Shown: positions 1-8,122 of the stretch, one piece after another
How the letters are laid out: each line of letters starts with the position of its first letter
Position numbering within the stretch: position 1 is the first letter of the stretch
Assembly: GCF_051668705.1 (NCBI RefSeq)
Contig: NZ_CP196351.1
Coordinates: forward strand, 1,550,001 to 1,614,000
Direction: 5' to 3'
DNA from: Alterisphingorhabdus sp051668705
Lineage (GTDB): Bacteria > Pseudomonadota > Alphaproteobacteria > Sphingomonadales > Sphingomonadaceae
Length of the DNA: 64,000 nucleotides
Position numbers and translations under genes: made by a program
Notes under the pieces: model-generated
Database searches by the model: none
The model's input: only the letters and a program-made list of their open reading frames with translations
Told to the model about the DNA's origin: nothing

Positions 1-727
1 GATCGCTAAACATCTCGTCAGTAATGCGTTCGGCCAATTCTCCTTCAGCAAGATCGACCCCGACAATGGTCCGCAAAACACCGTCGCTACCCCGCTCAAA
101 AATCGCGGACTCTTGGAAACGGCGCACCAATACTTGAAAACTATATGCCTCTGCCAGTTCCGGGCTGTCTTGGTCCGCTTCCAACAAAGAGATACGCATA
201 TCTTTGGCCATAGCGTCCGTTTCAGCCCGTACATTTTCTGCACTTTGATCGCGATATCCCAATGCGAGTTCATTGGCATTTTCAAGAACCAAGCGCGCAC
301 GATCTGAATACCAAAACTCAACGCCATATTGAAACATGAGTGAAGCAAACAGCACAACCAGCAAAGTGGGCACTGCGGCAACTACGGCAAAAAGTCCGAC
401 AAGGCGCGTGTGATAAAGCCCTTCAGAACCAGCAATGCTTTGCCTAGCCCGATATTTGGCAATTCTGCGCGCCAATAATACAAGCACCAGCATGGCAGGT
501 ATTAAATTTGCGATGAGCAAGGTGGATGCCCAAACGGCCGGCAAAACACCATTGGCAACAGTACGGCTGCCTATAATATTGGTCGTAACGGCCAGCATGA
601 CCAACAAGGTAATTGCAGACGCCCATTCGAGTATCGCAAAGCTGCGTTCTCGACCAATAGCATCTTCACCTGCATGATCTGATTTGAACCATTTGGCAAC
701 AGGGGTCAGAAAGGTTGCTGCATTCAT
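1..727 (-). CDS. ntrY: Nitrogen-regulation sensor histidine kinase NtrY, N-terminal part (runs off the window)
   Basis: An open frame reads leftward from an ATG at 727 to the window edge, 242 codons. Three membrane helices are visible (about residues 33-53, 66-87 and 109-131). The third contains the family-typical stretch LFAVVAAVPTLLVV followed by FQYGVEFWYSDRAR. A periplasmic region begins after it. This matches the NtrY N-terminal region; the HAMP, PAS and kinase domains would lie outside the window. NtrY phosphorylates NtrX and is linked to nitrogen and redox control and to envelope functions in alphaproteobacteria. It lies 198 bases downstream of dusB on the same strand. In many relatives ntrB and ntrC sit between these two genes, and they are absent here. 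The identity rests on the N-terminal region only. Confidence 0.85.
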   Translation of the reverse strand, partial: MNAATFLTPVAKWFKSDHAGEDAIGRERSFAILEWASAITLLVMLAVTTNIIGSRTVANGVLPAVWASTLLIANLIPAMLVLVLLARRIAKYRARQSIAGSEGLYHTRLVGLFAVVAAVPTLLVVLFASLMFQYGVEFWYSDRARLVLENANELALGYRDQSAENVRAETDAMAKDMRISLLEADQDSPELAEAYSFQVLVRRFQESAIFERGSDGVLRTIVGVDLAEGELAERITDEMFSD

Positions 728-925
728 TCCGTTATGATTAACGCAGCCGCGTGGCAGAAGAAACACAAATGTTGCAAAAATTCATCGCTTGACCGTGATA
801 AAACTGCATTTTACCGGAAATACAGTGCTTAAGAGCAGTTTCCATCGAATAATATGACACATATTCGTTGCAAATCTGCATCGACACAGTTCTGTAACAA
901 TTATCTTTTGTAGTATAATAAATTT

Positions 926-1936
926 CTAAGCAGCAGCTGCGCGTCGCCAAGGTGCATAGAAACGTGCCAAATTATCCAAGACTTCACGGCCTGATTCCAA
1001 CCTGTTCACATGGTTACGAAACTCAGCTGAGCCAGTCAGTCCTTTGGTATACCAACCCAAATGTTTACGCGCGACGCGAACGCCGATATCTTCACCATAA
1101 AGTTCCAACATGGCCTGATAATGTTCGATCAATGTCTGATATTGCTCTTCCATATCCGGATCGGGCAGTGCCACTTTATTTGGTCCCGTTTGCATGAACC
1201 AGTGCATTACTTGTCCTAACAACCATGGCTTGCCATATGCACCGCGACCAATCATCACACCGTCTGCGCCGCTCTGCTCTAACGCAGTTTCAGCATCGGC
1301 AATGCTGCAAATATCGCCATTAACAATAACCGGTATATTCACAGCCTCTTTAACGCTGCGGACAAAGGCCCAATCGGCCGAGCCTTTATACATTTGGTTG
1401 CGGGTTCGGCCATGCACAGTGATCATTTTGGCACCCAAGTCTTCGGCAATATGGGCGAGTTCAGGCGCATTCAGGCTGTCATGGTCCCAGCCCATACGCA
1501 TTTTCACGGTCACAGGCACAGAGACAGCCTTAACTGTCGCATCAATAAGCGATGCCGCCAGAGGTAAATCACGCATCAGTGCAGAGCCAGCATCACCATT
1601 GACCACTTTCTTGACCGGGCACCCCATATTGATGTCAATAATTGCCGCACCGCGATCTTCATTGAGCTTTGCGGCTTCTGCCATTGGCCAAGGAGAGCAA
1701 CCAGCCAATTGCATGGAAACCGGCTCTTCGGTTGCATCCCAAGCCGCCTTTTGCAGTGATTGCCGCGTTTCGCGGATCATCGCTTCACTCGCAATCATCT
1801 CAGTAACATTTAAACCGGAACCATAACGCCGAACCAAGGTACGAAACGGCCTGTCGGTCACTCCAGTCATAGGTGCCAAAATTACAGGGCATTCAATACG
1901 ATGTTGACCGATGGATATGGGTGTCAAAACTGTCAT
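926..1936 (-). CDS. dusB: tRNA-dihydrouridine synthase DusB
   Basis: FMN-dependent TIM-barrel enzyme that uses NADPH to reduce specific uridines in tRNA to dihydrouridine. The 336 residues show the family landmarks in order: APMTGVTDRPFR near residue 21, DINMGCPVKK with the catalytic Cys at 106, VKMRMGWD, VHGRTRNQMYKG, IPVIVNGD and the phosphate-binding ADGVMIGRGAYGKPW. Length and start agree with the family. The gene is divergent from ispDF (105 bases between starts) and upstream of ntrY on the same strand, as in the nifR3-ntr loci of many alphaproteobacteria. The C-terminus ends in an alanine run. Confidence 0.97.
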   Translation of the reverse strand: MTVLTPISIGQHRIECPVILAPMTGVTDRPFRTLVRRYGSGLNVTEMIASEAMIRETRQSLQKAAWDATEEPVSMQLAGCSPWPMAEAAKLNEDRGAAIIDINMGCPVKKVVNGDAGSALMRDLPLAASLIDATVKAVSVPVTVKMRMGWDHDSLNAPELAHIAEDLGAKMITVHGRTRNQMYKGSADWAFVRSVKEAVNIPVIVNGDICSIADAETALEQSGADGVMIGRGAYGKPWLLGQVMHWFMQTGPNKVALPDPDMEEQYQTLIEHYQAMLELYGEDIGVRVARKHLGWYTKGLTGSAEFRNHVNRLESGREVLDNLARFYAPWRRAAAA

Positions 1937-2041
1937 AAAACCTGCTATGCTGGTTATATTGAGGAATTAGCGCCAAATAGCGCTCAATTCATGCAATCGC
2001 AAGCGTGGACATGGTGTGAGCAATTTGCCAAGAGATGGGGC

Positions 2042-3265
2042 ATGAAACAATTTTATGTCGTCATCGTTGCGGCAGGCCGCGGAGAGCGTGCCGGCGGCGA
2101 TATACCGAAACAGTTCCGCATCGTTCACGGCAAACCGTTATTGCTCCATAGTGTTGAAGCATTTTTGCGCTTCCCTACACTGGCAAAGCTGGTGATCGTA
2201 TTGGGCGCAGGCCAGCGTGAACAGGCGGCTGTTTTTCTACCCGAAGATCCCAAAATCCTCTACACACAAGGCGGAACATCACGCCGCGAGTCCGTACATG
2301 CAGGACTGAAATCTTTGGAAACTATCGCAAGTGATGACGCACCAACACTAATCCATGATGCAGCACGCCCATTTGGTCTAGAAACCGATGGTACTGTATC
2401 AGCACTAATAAGTGCTTTGGATACTGAAAAGGCCGCCGTGCCCACCCTTCCCATAGCAGACAGCATGGTAACAAATAATGGCGGCATCCTTGGAAGGGCT
2501 GTTGATCGCAATGACTTTCTACGTGTGCAAACTCCGCAAGCATTTCATTATGGCATTATAAAACATGCCCATGATATTTGGCCGGCAGATTCTACAGAAC
2601 CTACTGATGATGCCCGCATGGCCCAGCATTTCGGCCATGACGTTGCGACAGTGCGCGGCGATGAACGTCTAGCGAAAATGACCTTTGCCGAGGATTTTAC
2701 CAATAACCAACCCGAAAGAATTGATGTGACAGAAAGCTCTGTAAAGCCTCCCCTCCCATCAACCACCCCTTCATCCATTCGCATGGGCAATGGCTATGAT
2801 GTGCATCGTTTTGAGCCAGGCGATCATATCTGGCTTTGCGGCATCCAAATTCCGCACGATCATGGGCTTAAAGGTCATAGTGATGCCGATGTCGGCCTGC
2901 ATGCTCTGACGGATGCTATATTGGGCGCATTGGCGATGGGCGATATTGGCGACCATTTCCCCGATACTGATCCAGAATGGAAAGGCGCCTCTTCAGATCG
3001 GTTTTTGCAACATGCTGGCAAATTGGCACAAGAGGCCGGCTATCACATTTCCAATCTGGATGTGACTTTGATCTGTGAAGCACCCAAAATAAAACCACAC
3101 CGCGAAAATATGCGCTTGAGGATTGCTGAAATACTGGATTTACGGTCCGATCAAGTCAGTGTAAAAGCCACTACAACAGAGGCTCTGGGATTTACAGGAC
3201 GCAAAGAGGGTATCGCTGCACAAGCCAGCGCACTTATCGTTGCCGTGCATGAACAAACTGATTGA
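2042..3265 (+). CDS. ispDF: Bifunctional MEP cytidylyltransferase / MEcPP synthase IspDF
   Basis: Fused enzyme carrying two non-consecutive steps of the MEP isoprenoid pathway. Residues 1-230 are IspD: the CTP loop AAGRGERAGGDIPKQF lies at 10-25 and the HDAARPF motif near 105. From about residue 248 comes IspF, with GYDVHRF (metal ligands D253 and H255), GLKGHSDADVGLHALTDA (H279), and the closing VKATTTEALGFTGRKEG. The reading frame is open upstream to 1901, but that start would lie inside dusB; the ATG at 2042 begins directly with the IspD beta strand, giving 407 residues. Such fusions are common in alphaproteobacteria. pncC follows six bases after the stop. Confidence 0.96.
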   Translation: MKQFYVVIVAAGRGERAGGDIPKQFRIVHGKPLLLHSVEAFLRFPTLAKLVIVLGAGQREQAAVFLPEDPKILYTQGGTSRRESVHAGLKSLETIASDDAPTLIHDAARPFGLETDGTVSALISALDTEKAAVPTLPIADSMVTNNGGILGRAVDRNDFLRVQTPQAFHYGIIKHAHDIWPADSTEPTDDARMAQHFGHDVATVRGDERLAKMTFAEDFTNNQPERIDVTESSVKPPLPSTTPSSIRMGNGYDVHRFEPGDHIWLCGIQIPHDHGLKGHSDADVGLHALTDAILGALAMGDIGDHFPDTDPEWKGASSDRFLQHAGKLAQEAGYHISNLDVTLICEAPKIKPHRENMRLRIAEILDLRSDQVSVKATTTEALGFTGRKEGIAAQASALIVAVHEQTD

Positions 3266-3271
3266 CTGGCG

Positions 3272-3781
3272 ATGCGAGAGACCGACAATATAAACACAAA
3301 TCGTAAAGCCATTCCACTATTGGCTAACCGCGTTATTCAGGCCAATATTGCTGCTAACAGATTGGTAGCCGTGGCAGAAAGCTGTACTGGCGGCATGGTG
3401 AGCGCTGCATTGACCGGCATTGCGGGTAGCTCTGCTGTGGTGGATCGCGGCTTTGTGACATATAGCAACGAAGCAAAGTCAGAGATGTTGGGTGTTGATC
3501 CGTATATCATTACAGACAATGGCGCGGTTTCAGAAATTGTCGCCCGTGAAATGGCCGTTGGCGCCTTAGAGCACTCTCGTGCCGATATTGCTGTGTCAAT
3601 AACCGGTATTGCGGGGCCTGGCGGGGGGTCGGAAGAAAAGCCGGTGGGCACAGTTATGTTTGGGCGCGCAATGAAAGGACAAACACCAGAAAGCTGGCAC
3701 AAAGCCTTTGGTGCAGAGCTTAGCCGCGCTGATATTCGGGATCAGGCGGCGCTGTTCGCACTCGAATTGCTGCTGCCATAA
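3272..3781 (+). CDS. pncC: Nicotinamide-nucleotide amidohydrolase (CinA C-terminal domain family)
   Basis: Stand-alone CinA C-terminal domain of 169 residues. Family members deamidate nicotinamide mononucleotide to nicotinate mononucleotide, recycling the pyridine ring of NAD. Diagnostic segments are AESCTGGMVSAALTGIAGSS near residue 35, FVTYSNEAKSEMLGV, and the glycine-rich SITGIAGPGGGSEEKPVGTV. The N-terminal MoCF-like domain of full CinA is absent, as in E. coli PncC. It starts six bases after ispDF and is probably cotranscribed. Its last 40 bases overlap the 3' end of the convergent ratA gene. Confidence 0.92.
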   Translation: MRETDNINTNRKAIPLLANRVIQANIAANRLVAVAESCTGGMVSAALTGIAGSSAVVDRGFVTYSNEAKSEMLGVDPYIITDNGAVSEIVAREMAVGALEHSRADIAVSITGIAGPGGGSEEKPVGTVMFGRAMKGQTPESWHKAFGAELSRADIRDQAALFALELLLP

Positions 3782-4203
3782 AGCTGAGCCGCACGCTCTT
3801 CGAAAGCCGAGACCATTTTGCGGAAAGCCTTATCAAAATATTGCCCTGCCAGATTTTCAAAGATGCGGTTTTTAAATGCAAAGCTGACACTGAAATCCAC
3901 TGCACATTGGCCGTCGCCATGCGAGCGGAACTTCCAGATATTCTCCAGATTGCGCAATGGTCCATCGAGATAATCCACGCGTATGGACTGGCCCGGCTCC
4001 TTCTTCACATGTGATGTGAATTTCTCGCGCAAATGCTTAAAACCGACGATCATATCGGCAATCATCTCGGTTTCACTATCGGATTTGATGCGGGTGCCGA
4101 TAACCCATGGCAAAAACTCAGCATAGCTGCCCACATCTGCCACCAGCGCATAAACTTGCTCTGGTGTATAAGGCAGATACCGTGTTTCGGAGTGTTGGGG
4201 CAT
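3742..4203 (-). CDS. ratA: RatA/COQ10-type ubiquinone-binding START-domain protein
   Basis: 153-residue START-like (SRPBCC) protein. Family features are the N-terminal YTPEQVYALVADVGSYAEFLPWV, the central YLDGPLRNLENIWKF and the C-terminal long helix FDKAFRKMVSAFEERA. Mitochondrial COQ10 binds ubiquinone and supports respiration. The E. coli homologue RatA was described as blocking ribosome subunit association, so names differ between databases; COQ10-like function is the better guess in an alphaproteobacterium. It starts 17 bases after the lipA stop on the same strand, a pairing common in alphaproteobacteria. The 3' end overlaps pncC by 40 bases tail to tail. Confidence 0.9.
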   Translation of the reverse strand: MPQHSETRYLPYTPEQVYALVADVGSYAEFLPWVIGTRIKSDSETEMIADMIVGFKHLREKFTSHVKKEPGQSIRVDYLDGPLRNLENIWKFRSHGDGQCAVDFSVSFAFKNRIFENLAGQYFDKAFRKMVSAFEERAAQLYGSSNSSANSAA

Positions 4204-4220
4204 GATGCGCTTGGCTTTGC

Positions 4221-5159
4221 CTAAATAGCCTTGGCCGCGAGCTGCTTATCACGCGCAGCTTTCATCTTCGCAAAATCGTCACCAGCATGATAGCTTGAAC
4301 GCGTAAGCGGGCTGGACGCGACCAGCAAAAAGCCTTTCGCGCGACCAATGGCAGCATACGCGTCAAAGGCTTTTGGCGTCACAAAATCGATGACTTTGGC
4401 ATGCTTTGGCGTGGGTTGCAGATATTGGCCCATGGTCATAAAGTCGATATCCGCAGAGCGCATATCATCCATTACCTGATGCACTTCCAGCCTTTCCTCA
4501 CCCAGCCCCAACATAATACCGGATTTCGTAAAGATACTGGGGTCATGCCGCTTAACCTGTTCCAGCAATCGCAAGGATGCATAATAACGCGCGCCCGGAC
4601 GAATGGTGGGGTAAAGGCGCGGCACAGTCTCCAGATTATGATTATAAACATCAGGCCTTGCAGTGACGATGGCTTCAATCGCGGCCTCTGATTTGTTCCG
4701 GAAATCGGGCGTCAAAATCTCAATAGTTGTGTTCGGACTGGTACGGCGCAGTGCCTCAATCACTTTCACAAATTGGCTGGCTCCACCATCAGGCAGGTCA
4801 TCACGGTCAACCGAAGTGATAACAATATGTTCCAGCCCCATTTTGCCCGCTGCAATGGCCAGATTTTCCGGCTCCATCGGGTCAACAGGGCGCGGCATGC
4901 CCGTTTTCACATTACAAAAAGCGCAGGCGCGCGTGCAAACATCGCCAAGGATCATCACCGTGGCATGTTTTTTGGTCCAGCATTCGCCGATATTGGGACA
5001 TGCCGCCTCTTCACAGACAGTGTTCAGATTAAGCTCACGCATCAATTTGCGTGTTTCGTGAAAACCCTTGCTGACCGGTGCTTTTACACGAATCCAGTCA
5101 GGCTTACGAACCCGTTGGGAATCGGGTCGTTTATCGGGCGTTACAGACATATCATTCAT
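4221..5159 (-). CDS. lipA: Lipoyl synthase (radical SAM)
   Basis: Inserts two sulfurs into protein-bound octanoate to make lipoate. The 312-residue protein has the auxiliary cluster cysteines C49, C54 and C60 (CEEAACPNIGEC), the radical-SAM CX3CX2C at C75/C79/C82 (CTRACAFC), and the C-terminal RSSYHAGD whose serine ligates the auxiliary cluster. The ATG at 5159 (MNDMSV) is preferred over an in-frame extension that would run into the putP leader on the other strand. Downstream ratA is probably in the same transcript. A lipoate-bearing PDH subunit (pdhB) is encoded elsewhere in the window. Confidence 0.97.
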   Translation of the reverse strand: MNDMSVTPDKRPDSQRVRKPDWIRVKAPVSKGFHETRKLMRELNLNTVCEEAACPNIGECWTKKHATVMILGDVCTRACAFCNVKTGMPRPVDPMEPENLAIAAGKMGLEHIVITSVDRDDLPDGGASQFVKVIEALRRTSPNTTIEILTPDFRNKSEAAIEAIVTARPDVYNHNLETVPRLYPTIRPGARYYASLRLLEQVKRHDPSIFTKSGIMLGLGEERLEVHQVMDDMRSADIDFMTMGQYLQPTPKHAKVIDFVTPKAFDAYAAIGRAKGFLLVASSPLTRSSYHAGDDFAKMKAARDKQLAAKAI

Positions 5160-5275
5160 GCAGTTGCAAATAGCGACGAGTTGGAAGTGAATCAATGCCA
5201 GCAAACGGGAAAAGCATCATATCTCTTACTCCTTGGCGTTGCTCACCATCTCTAGATCGTCTATCGAACATCGCC

Positions 5276-6736
5276 ATGCAGACAGGAACACTCGTTACGC
5301 TTGCCCTCTATTTTGTGGGTATGATCGCCATCGGTTTATACGCGTGGCGCAAATCCACCAATGATATTGCTGGCTATATGTTGGGCGGTCGCCAATTATC
5401 CCCCTCGGTTGCCGCGCTATCCGCTGGCGCATCAGATATGTCTGGTTGGCTATTATTGGGTCTGCCGGGCGCACTATATGTGTCTGGCCTTGTTGAGGCA
5501 TGGATCGGCATCGGACTTTTTGCAGGTGCTCTCGCCAATTGGATTATTGTCGCCCCGCGCCTGCGTGAACAAACTGAACAGCTTGATAACAGCCTGACCA
5601 TTCCACAATTTCTGGGGCGGCGTTTCCCCGATAAAGCAATATGGCTGCGCAGTATTTCGGCCATTGTGATTATCGTGTTTTTCACGGTTTACACAGCCGC
5701 AGGTCTGGTCGGGGGCGGCAAATTGTTCGCCAGCGCCTTTGGTCAGGATTATCTGCTCGGTGTGTGGCTAACCGCTGCCATAGTGTTGGCCTATACAATG
5801 TTTGGCGGATTTCTTGCCGTTAGCCTGACCGACTTTGTTCAAGGCTGCATCATGGTCGTTGCGTTGGTGCTGATGCCGATTGTCGCCATGTCTGATCTGG
5901 GTGGATGGTCGGCTACTGGCGATATTCTGTATGCAATCAACCCTAATTTGACCAGTCTGACCACAGGCCTCACATTTATCGGGTTTATCTCTGCTACGGC
6001 GTGGGGGCTTGGCTATTTTGGGCAACCGCACATCATTGTGCGCTTCATGGCATTGCGCAGCGTATCCGACGTGCCGCGCGCCCGCGCCATCGGGATGAGT
6101 TGGATGGGCGCTGCATTATTGGGGGCGATTGGCATTGCGCTTGCTGGCCGCGCTTATGTGGAAAGCAATGGCCTGCAACTGAATGACCCGGAAACGATCT
6201 TCATATTGCTGGCCGACACTCTGTTTCACCCTTTGATAACAGGCTTTTTGCTGGCGGCCTTGCTGGCCGCGATTATGAGCACCATTTCTTCGCAGCTTTT
6301 GGTGTCATCATCATCTTTGACCGAGGATTTTTATCGGCAATTCCTGCGTAAAGATGCCAGTGAGGGTGAGCTGGTTACGATTGGCCGTATTTCGGTCGCG
6401 GCAGTGGCGATATTGGCAGGGCTGATTGCCATTGACCCTGATAGTCAGGTTCTGGGTCTGGTTTCCAACGCATGGGCCGGTTTTGGCGCAGCATTTGGGC
6501 CGCTAATATTATTATCGCTTTGCTGGCGTAAAACTACTGGCGCTGGCGCCGTTGCTGGGCTTGTAACAGGTGCTATCACTGTCATTATATGGATAGCCTT
6601 GGGACTAAACAGTGACTTTTTGGGCTTTGGCGGCATTTACGAGATTATTCCCGGCTTTTTGGCGGCAATGACGGCAATCATTCTTACCTCTTTGGCAACC
6701 GCAAAAGATGAAACCGTAATAGGCACCAACGCATGA
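5276..6736 (+). CDS. putP: Sodium/proline symporter PutP
   Basis: Solute:sodium symporter of about 486 residues with 12-13 hydrophobic segments, very close to E. coli PutP. Shared blocks include SAGASDMSGWLLLGLPGALY (containing the Na+-site Asp), ARLF-like GGGKLFASAFG, FGGFLAVSLTDFVQG, GLGYFGQPHI.VRFMA, and the AIMSTISSQLLVSSSSLTEDFYR helix. Upstream in-frame codons to 5195 exist, but the hydrophobic first helix begins right after MQTGTLV, so 5276 is chosen. The stop overlaps the next start by four bases (ATGA), indicating coupling. Confidence 0.93.
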   Translation: MQTGTLVTLALYFVGMIAIGLYAWRKSTNDIAGYMLGGRQLSPSVAALSAGASDMSGWLLLGLPGALYVSGLVEAWIGIGLFAGALANWIIVAPRLREQTEQLDNSLTIPQFLGRRFPDKAIWLRSISAIVIIVFFTVYTAAGLVGGGKLFASAFGQDYLLGVWLTAAIVLAYTMFGGFLAVSLTDFVQGCIMVVALVLMPIVAMSDLGGWSATGDILYAINPNLTSLTTGLTFIGFISATAWGLGYFGQPHIIVRFMALRSVSDVPRARAIGMSWMGAALLGAIGIALAGRAYVESNGLQLNDPETIFILLADTLFHPLITGFLLAALLAAIMSTISSQLLVSSSSLTEDFYRQFLRKDASEGELVTIGRISVAAVAILAGLIAIDPDSQVLGLVSNAWAGFGAAFGPLILLSLCWRKTTGAGAVAGLVTGAITVIIWIALGLNSDFLGFGGIYEIIPGFLAAMTAIILTSLATAKDETVIGTNA

Positions 6737-7350
6737 GCAATGATCTGATCATGGACAATCATGATGATATTTTGGCGCATATCTGGCGGCAATTGCGCCG
6801 CGGCGGGAAAGACCGTCGCCATGGCTTCCATGTGTTGACCATTGCCAACGCCCTGCCCGATGGAAAAGCAACACAGCGCGTCATGGTGTTGCGCGAAGCC
6901 GAACCAGAAACGCGTCTGCTGCGTTTCCATACCGATCTGCGTGCTGCCAAATCTGATATGATCGGCGACGGCATTCCGGTCTCAGTTCTGGCCTATGATG
7001 CAAAGGGCAAAACGCAATTGCGTATGCAAGGCCGTGGCCGGATTGAGGATGATAGTCCCCGCGCAGATGCTGCATGGCAAAAATCTGTGCCATTTTCACG
7101 CCGTTGCTATCTGGCAGACCCAGCACCGGGCAGCCCGACAGATACCCCCATATCCGGCCTTCCCTCTGACCTTGAAGGTGTTGAGCCCACTATGGAACGC
7201 AGCGAAGAAGGCCGGAAAAACTTTGCGCTGCTATTGACCGAAATCACAAAAATTGAATGGCTCTACCTGGCCCATACTGGGCATCGGCGTGCAGTATTTA
7301 CCTACGACGAAAAGGCCGAGAGCTGGAACGGTCAGTGGTTGGTGCCTTGA
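6733..7350 (+). CDS. Pyridoxamine-5'-phosphate oxidase-like FMN-binding protein
   Basis: 205-residue split-barrel flavoprotein of the PNPOx-like superfamily. The pattern HVLTIANALPDGKATQRVMVLRE followed by LLRFHTDLRAAKSDMI matches the N-terminal flavin-binding half of PNPOx. The C-terminal PNPOx dimerisation domain with its RxxR-type PLP contacts is not recognisable; instead the protein ends TEITKIEWLYLAHTGHRRAVF, typical of the broader family. True PdxH activity is therefore not supported. It overlaps putP by four bases and is probably cotranslated with it. Substrate unknown. Confidence 0.8.
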   Translation: MSNDLIMDNHDDILAHIWRQLRRGGKDRRHGFHVLTIANALPDGKATQRVMVLREAEPETRLLRFHTDLRAAKSDMIGDGIPVSVLAYDAKGKTQLRMQGRGRIEDDSPRADAAWQKSVPFSRRCYLADPAPGSPTDTPISGLPSDLEGVEPTMERSEEGRKNFALLLTEITKIEWLYLAHTGHRRAVFTYDEKAESWNGQWLVP

Positions 7351-7352
7351 TG

Positions 7353-7376
7353 TTAGACTCTATGGTCTAAATTTTG
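7353..7376 (+). terminator. Weak hairpin after the putP transcript
   Basis: TTAGAC and GTCTAA form a six-base-pair stem around a six-base loop, followed by ATTTT. It sits directly after the stop at 7350. The stem is short and the T-run poor, so it is only a candidate. Confidence 0.35.
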
Positions 7377-7403
7377 GCTATCCGATAACAACCTTCAAGC
7401 AAC

Positions 7404-7487
7404 CGTCACCCCGGGCTTGATCCGAGGTCCAGAGCTAAAACTCCCGGCGCATGCTACTCTGGATCCTGAAACACGTTCAGTATGACG
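7404..7487. repeat. Palindromic sphingomonad-type intergenic repeat
   Basis: Two arms of about 31 bases, starting CGTCACCCCGGGCTTGATCC and ending GGATCCTGAAACACGTTCAG plus TATGACG, form an imperfect inverted repeat. The outer ends CGTCA/TGACG and the inner CCAGAG/CTCTGG match exactly. The consensus resembles short dispersed palindromes I recall from sphingomonad intergenic regions, often near convergent gene ends. Only one copy is seen in this window. It lies between the convergent putP group and the orphan gene at 7560. Confidence 0.7.
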
Positions 7488-7559
7488 ATGCACTTTCCAA
7501 TATTATTTAACTTGGAATTTGGTCAATCAATCATAAATGCTGCCTGCTATATGGGGGCA

Positions 7560-8117
7560 TCAAATTCTGACATACGCCATGTATCCAATTTTTTGGATCG
7601 GGCAGTAATAAAAGTTGAACCTCGTAAAATATCCTGAGCTTAGATCAACTGAATGATAGGCTTTACCATCTTCACAATCTTGATCTGGCATCCAATCAGG
7701 AGTTACTCCACCGGTAACTGTCAGGTAATTATTATATCCATGTGGATCCGCGCCACTCGTAAGAGAATATTTAGATACAAAGCTGTCAAAATTCTCAGGT
7801 TCTATGGAAAACATATAGTATTCTCCATCAGAAAGATCATCAATCCACTTATGTCCTCGGATGCCTTTCGCACCATGCTGGACTAGCTCAGGAAAGGAAC
7901 TATCAAAACTTGAGACTCCAATATCTGTATGATGCTCTCCAAAGGCACTCCACATTAACCAAAATGCTATGCAAAAAGAGATGGATAGGCCTGTCAGAAA
8001 CCCCGCTTCCTTTGAGGTTTTGAACAGAGATCGGCATATAGCGAAAATAACAAGAGTTGCGAAGATAACAAATATCGCGGCAAAAATTATCGCACCAACC
8101 TTAACAAATCCGGGCAC
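7560..8117 (-). CDS. Uncharacterised membrane-anchored protein
   Basis: 185 residues that I do not recognise. Two hydrophobic helices are visible at about residues 5-28 and 40-60, followed by a soluble region rich in Tyr, Ser and Asp. Two cysteines in the C-terminal half (DQDCEDGK and NFYYCPIQ) could form a disulfide outside the membrane. It starts with GTG at 8117, five bases after the ettA stop, with a GAGG ribosome site overlapping that stop, so it is likely read from the ettA transcript. The DNA looks richer in A+T than its neighbours, which may indicate later acquisition. Confidence 0.7.
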   Translation of the reverse strand: MPGFVKVGAIIFAAIFVIFATLVIFAICRSLFKTSKEAGFLTGLSISFCIAFWLMWSAFGEHHTDIGVSSFDSSFPELVQHGAKGIRGHKWIDDLSDGEYYMFSIEPENFDSFVSKYSLTSGADPHGYNNYLTVTGGVTPDWMPDQDCEDGKAYHSVDLSSGYFTRFNFYYCPIQKIGYMAYVRI

Positions 8118-8122
8118 CTACC

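Noticed and set aside
435..677. Forward-strand open frame opposite ntrY
   Set aside because: It is antisense to a clear NtrY reading frame and encodes nothing recognisable.
1901..2041. Longer ispDF start
   Set aside because: It would overlap dusB coding sequence on the opposite strand; the IspD fold begins directly at 2042.
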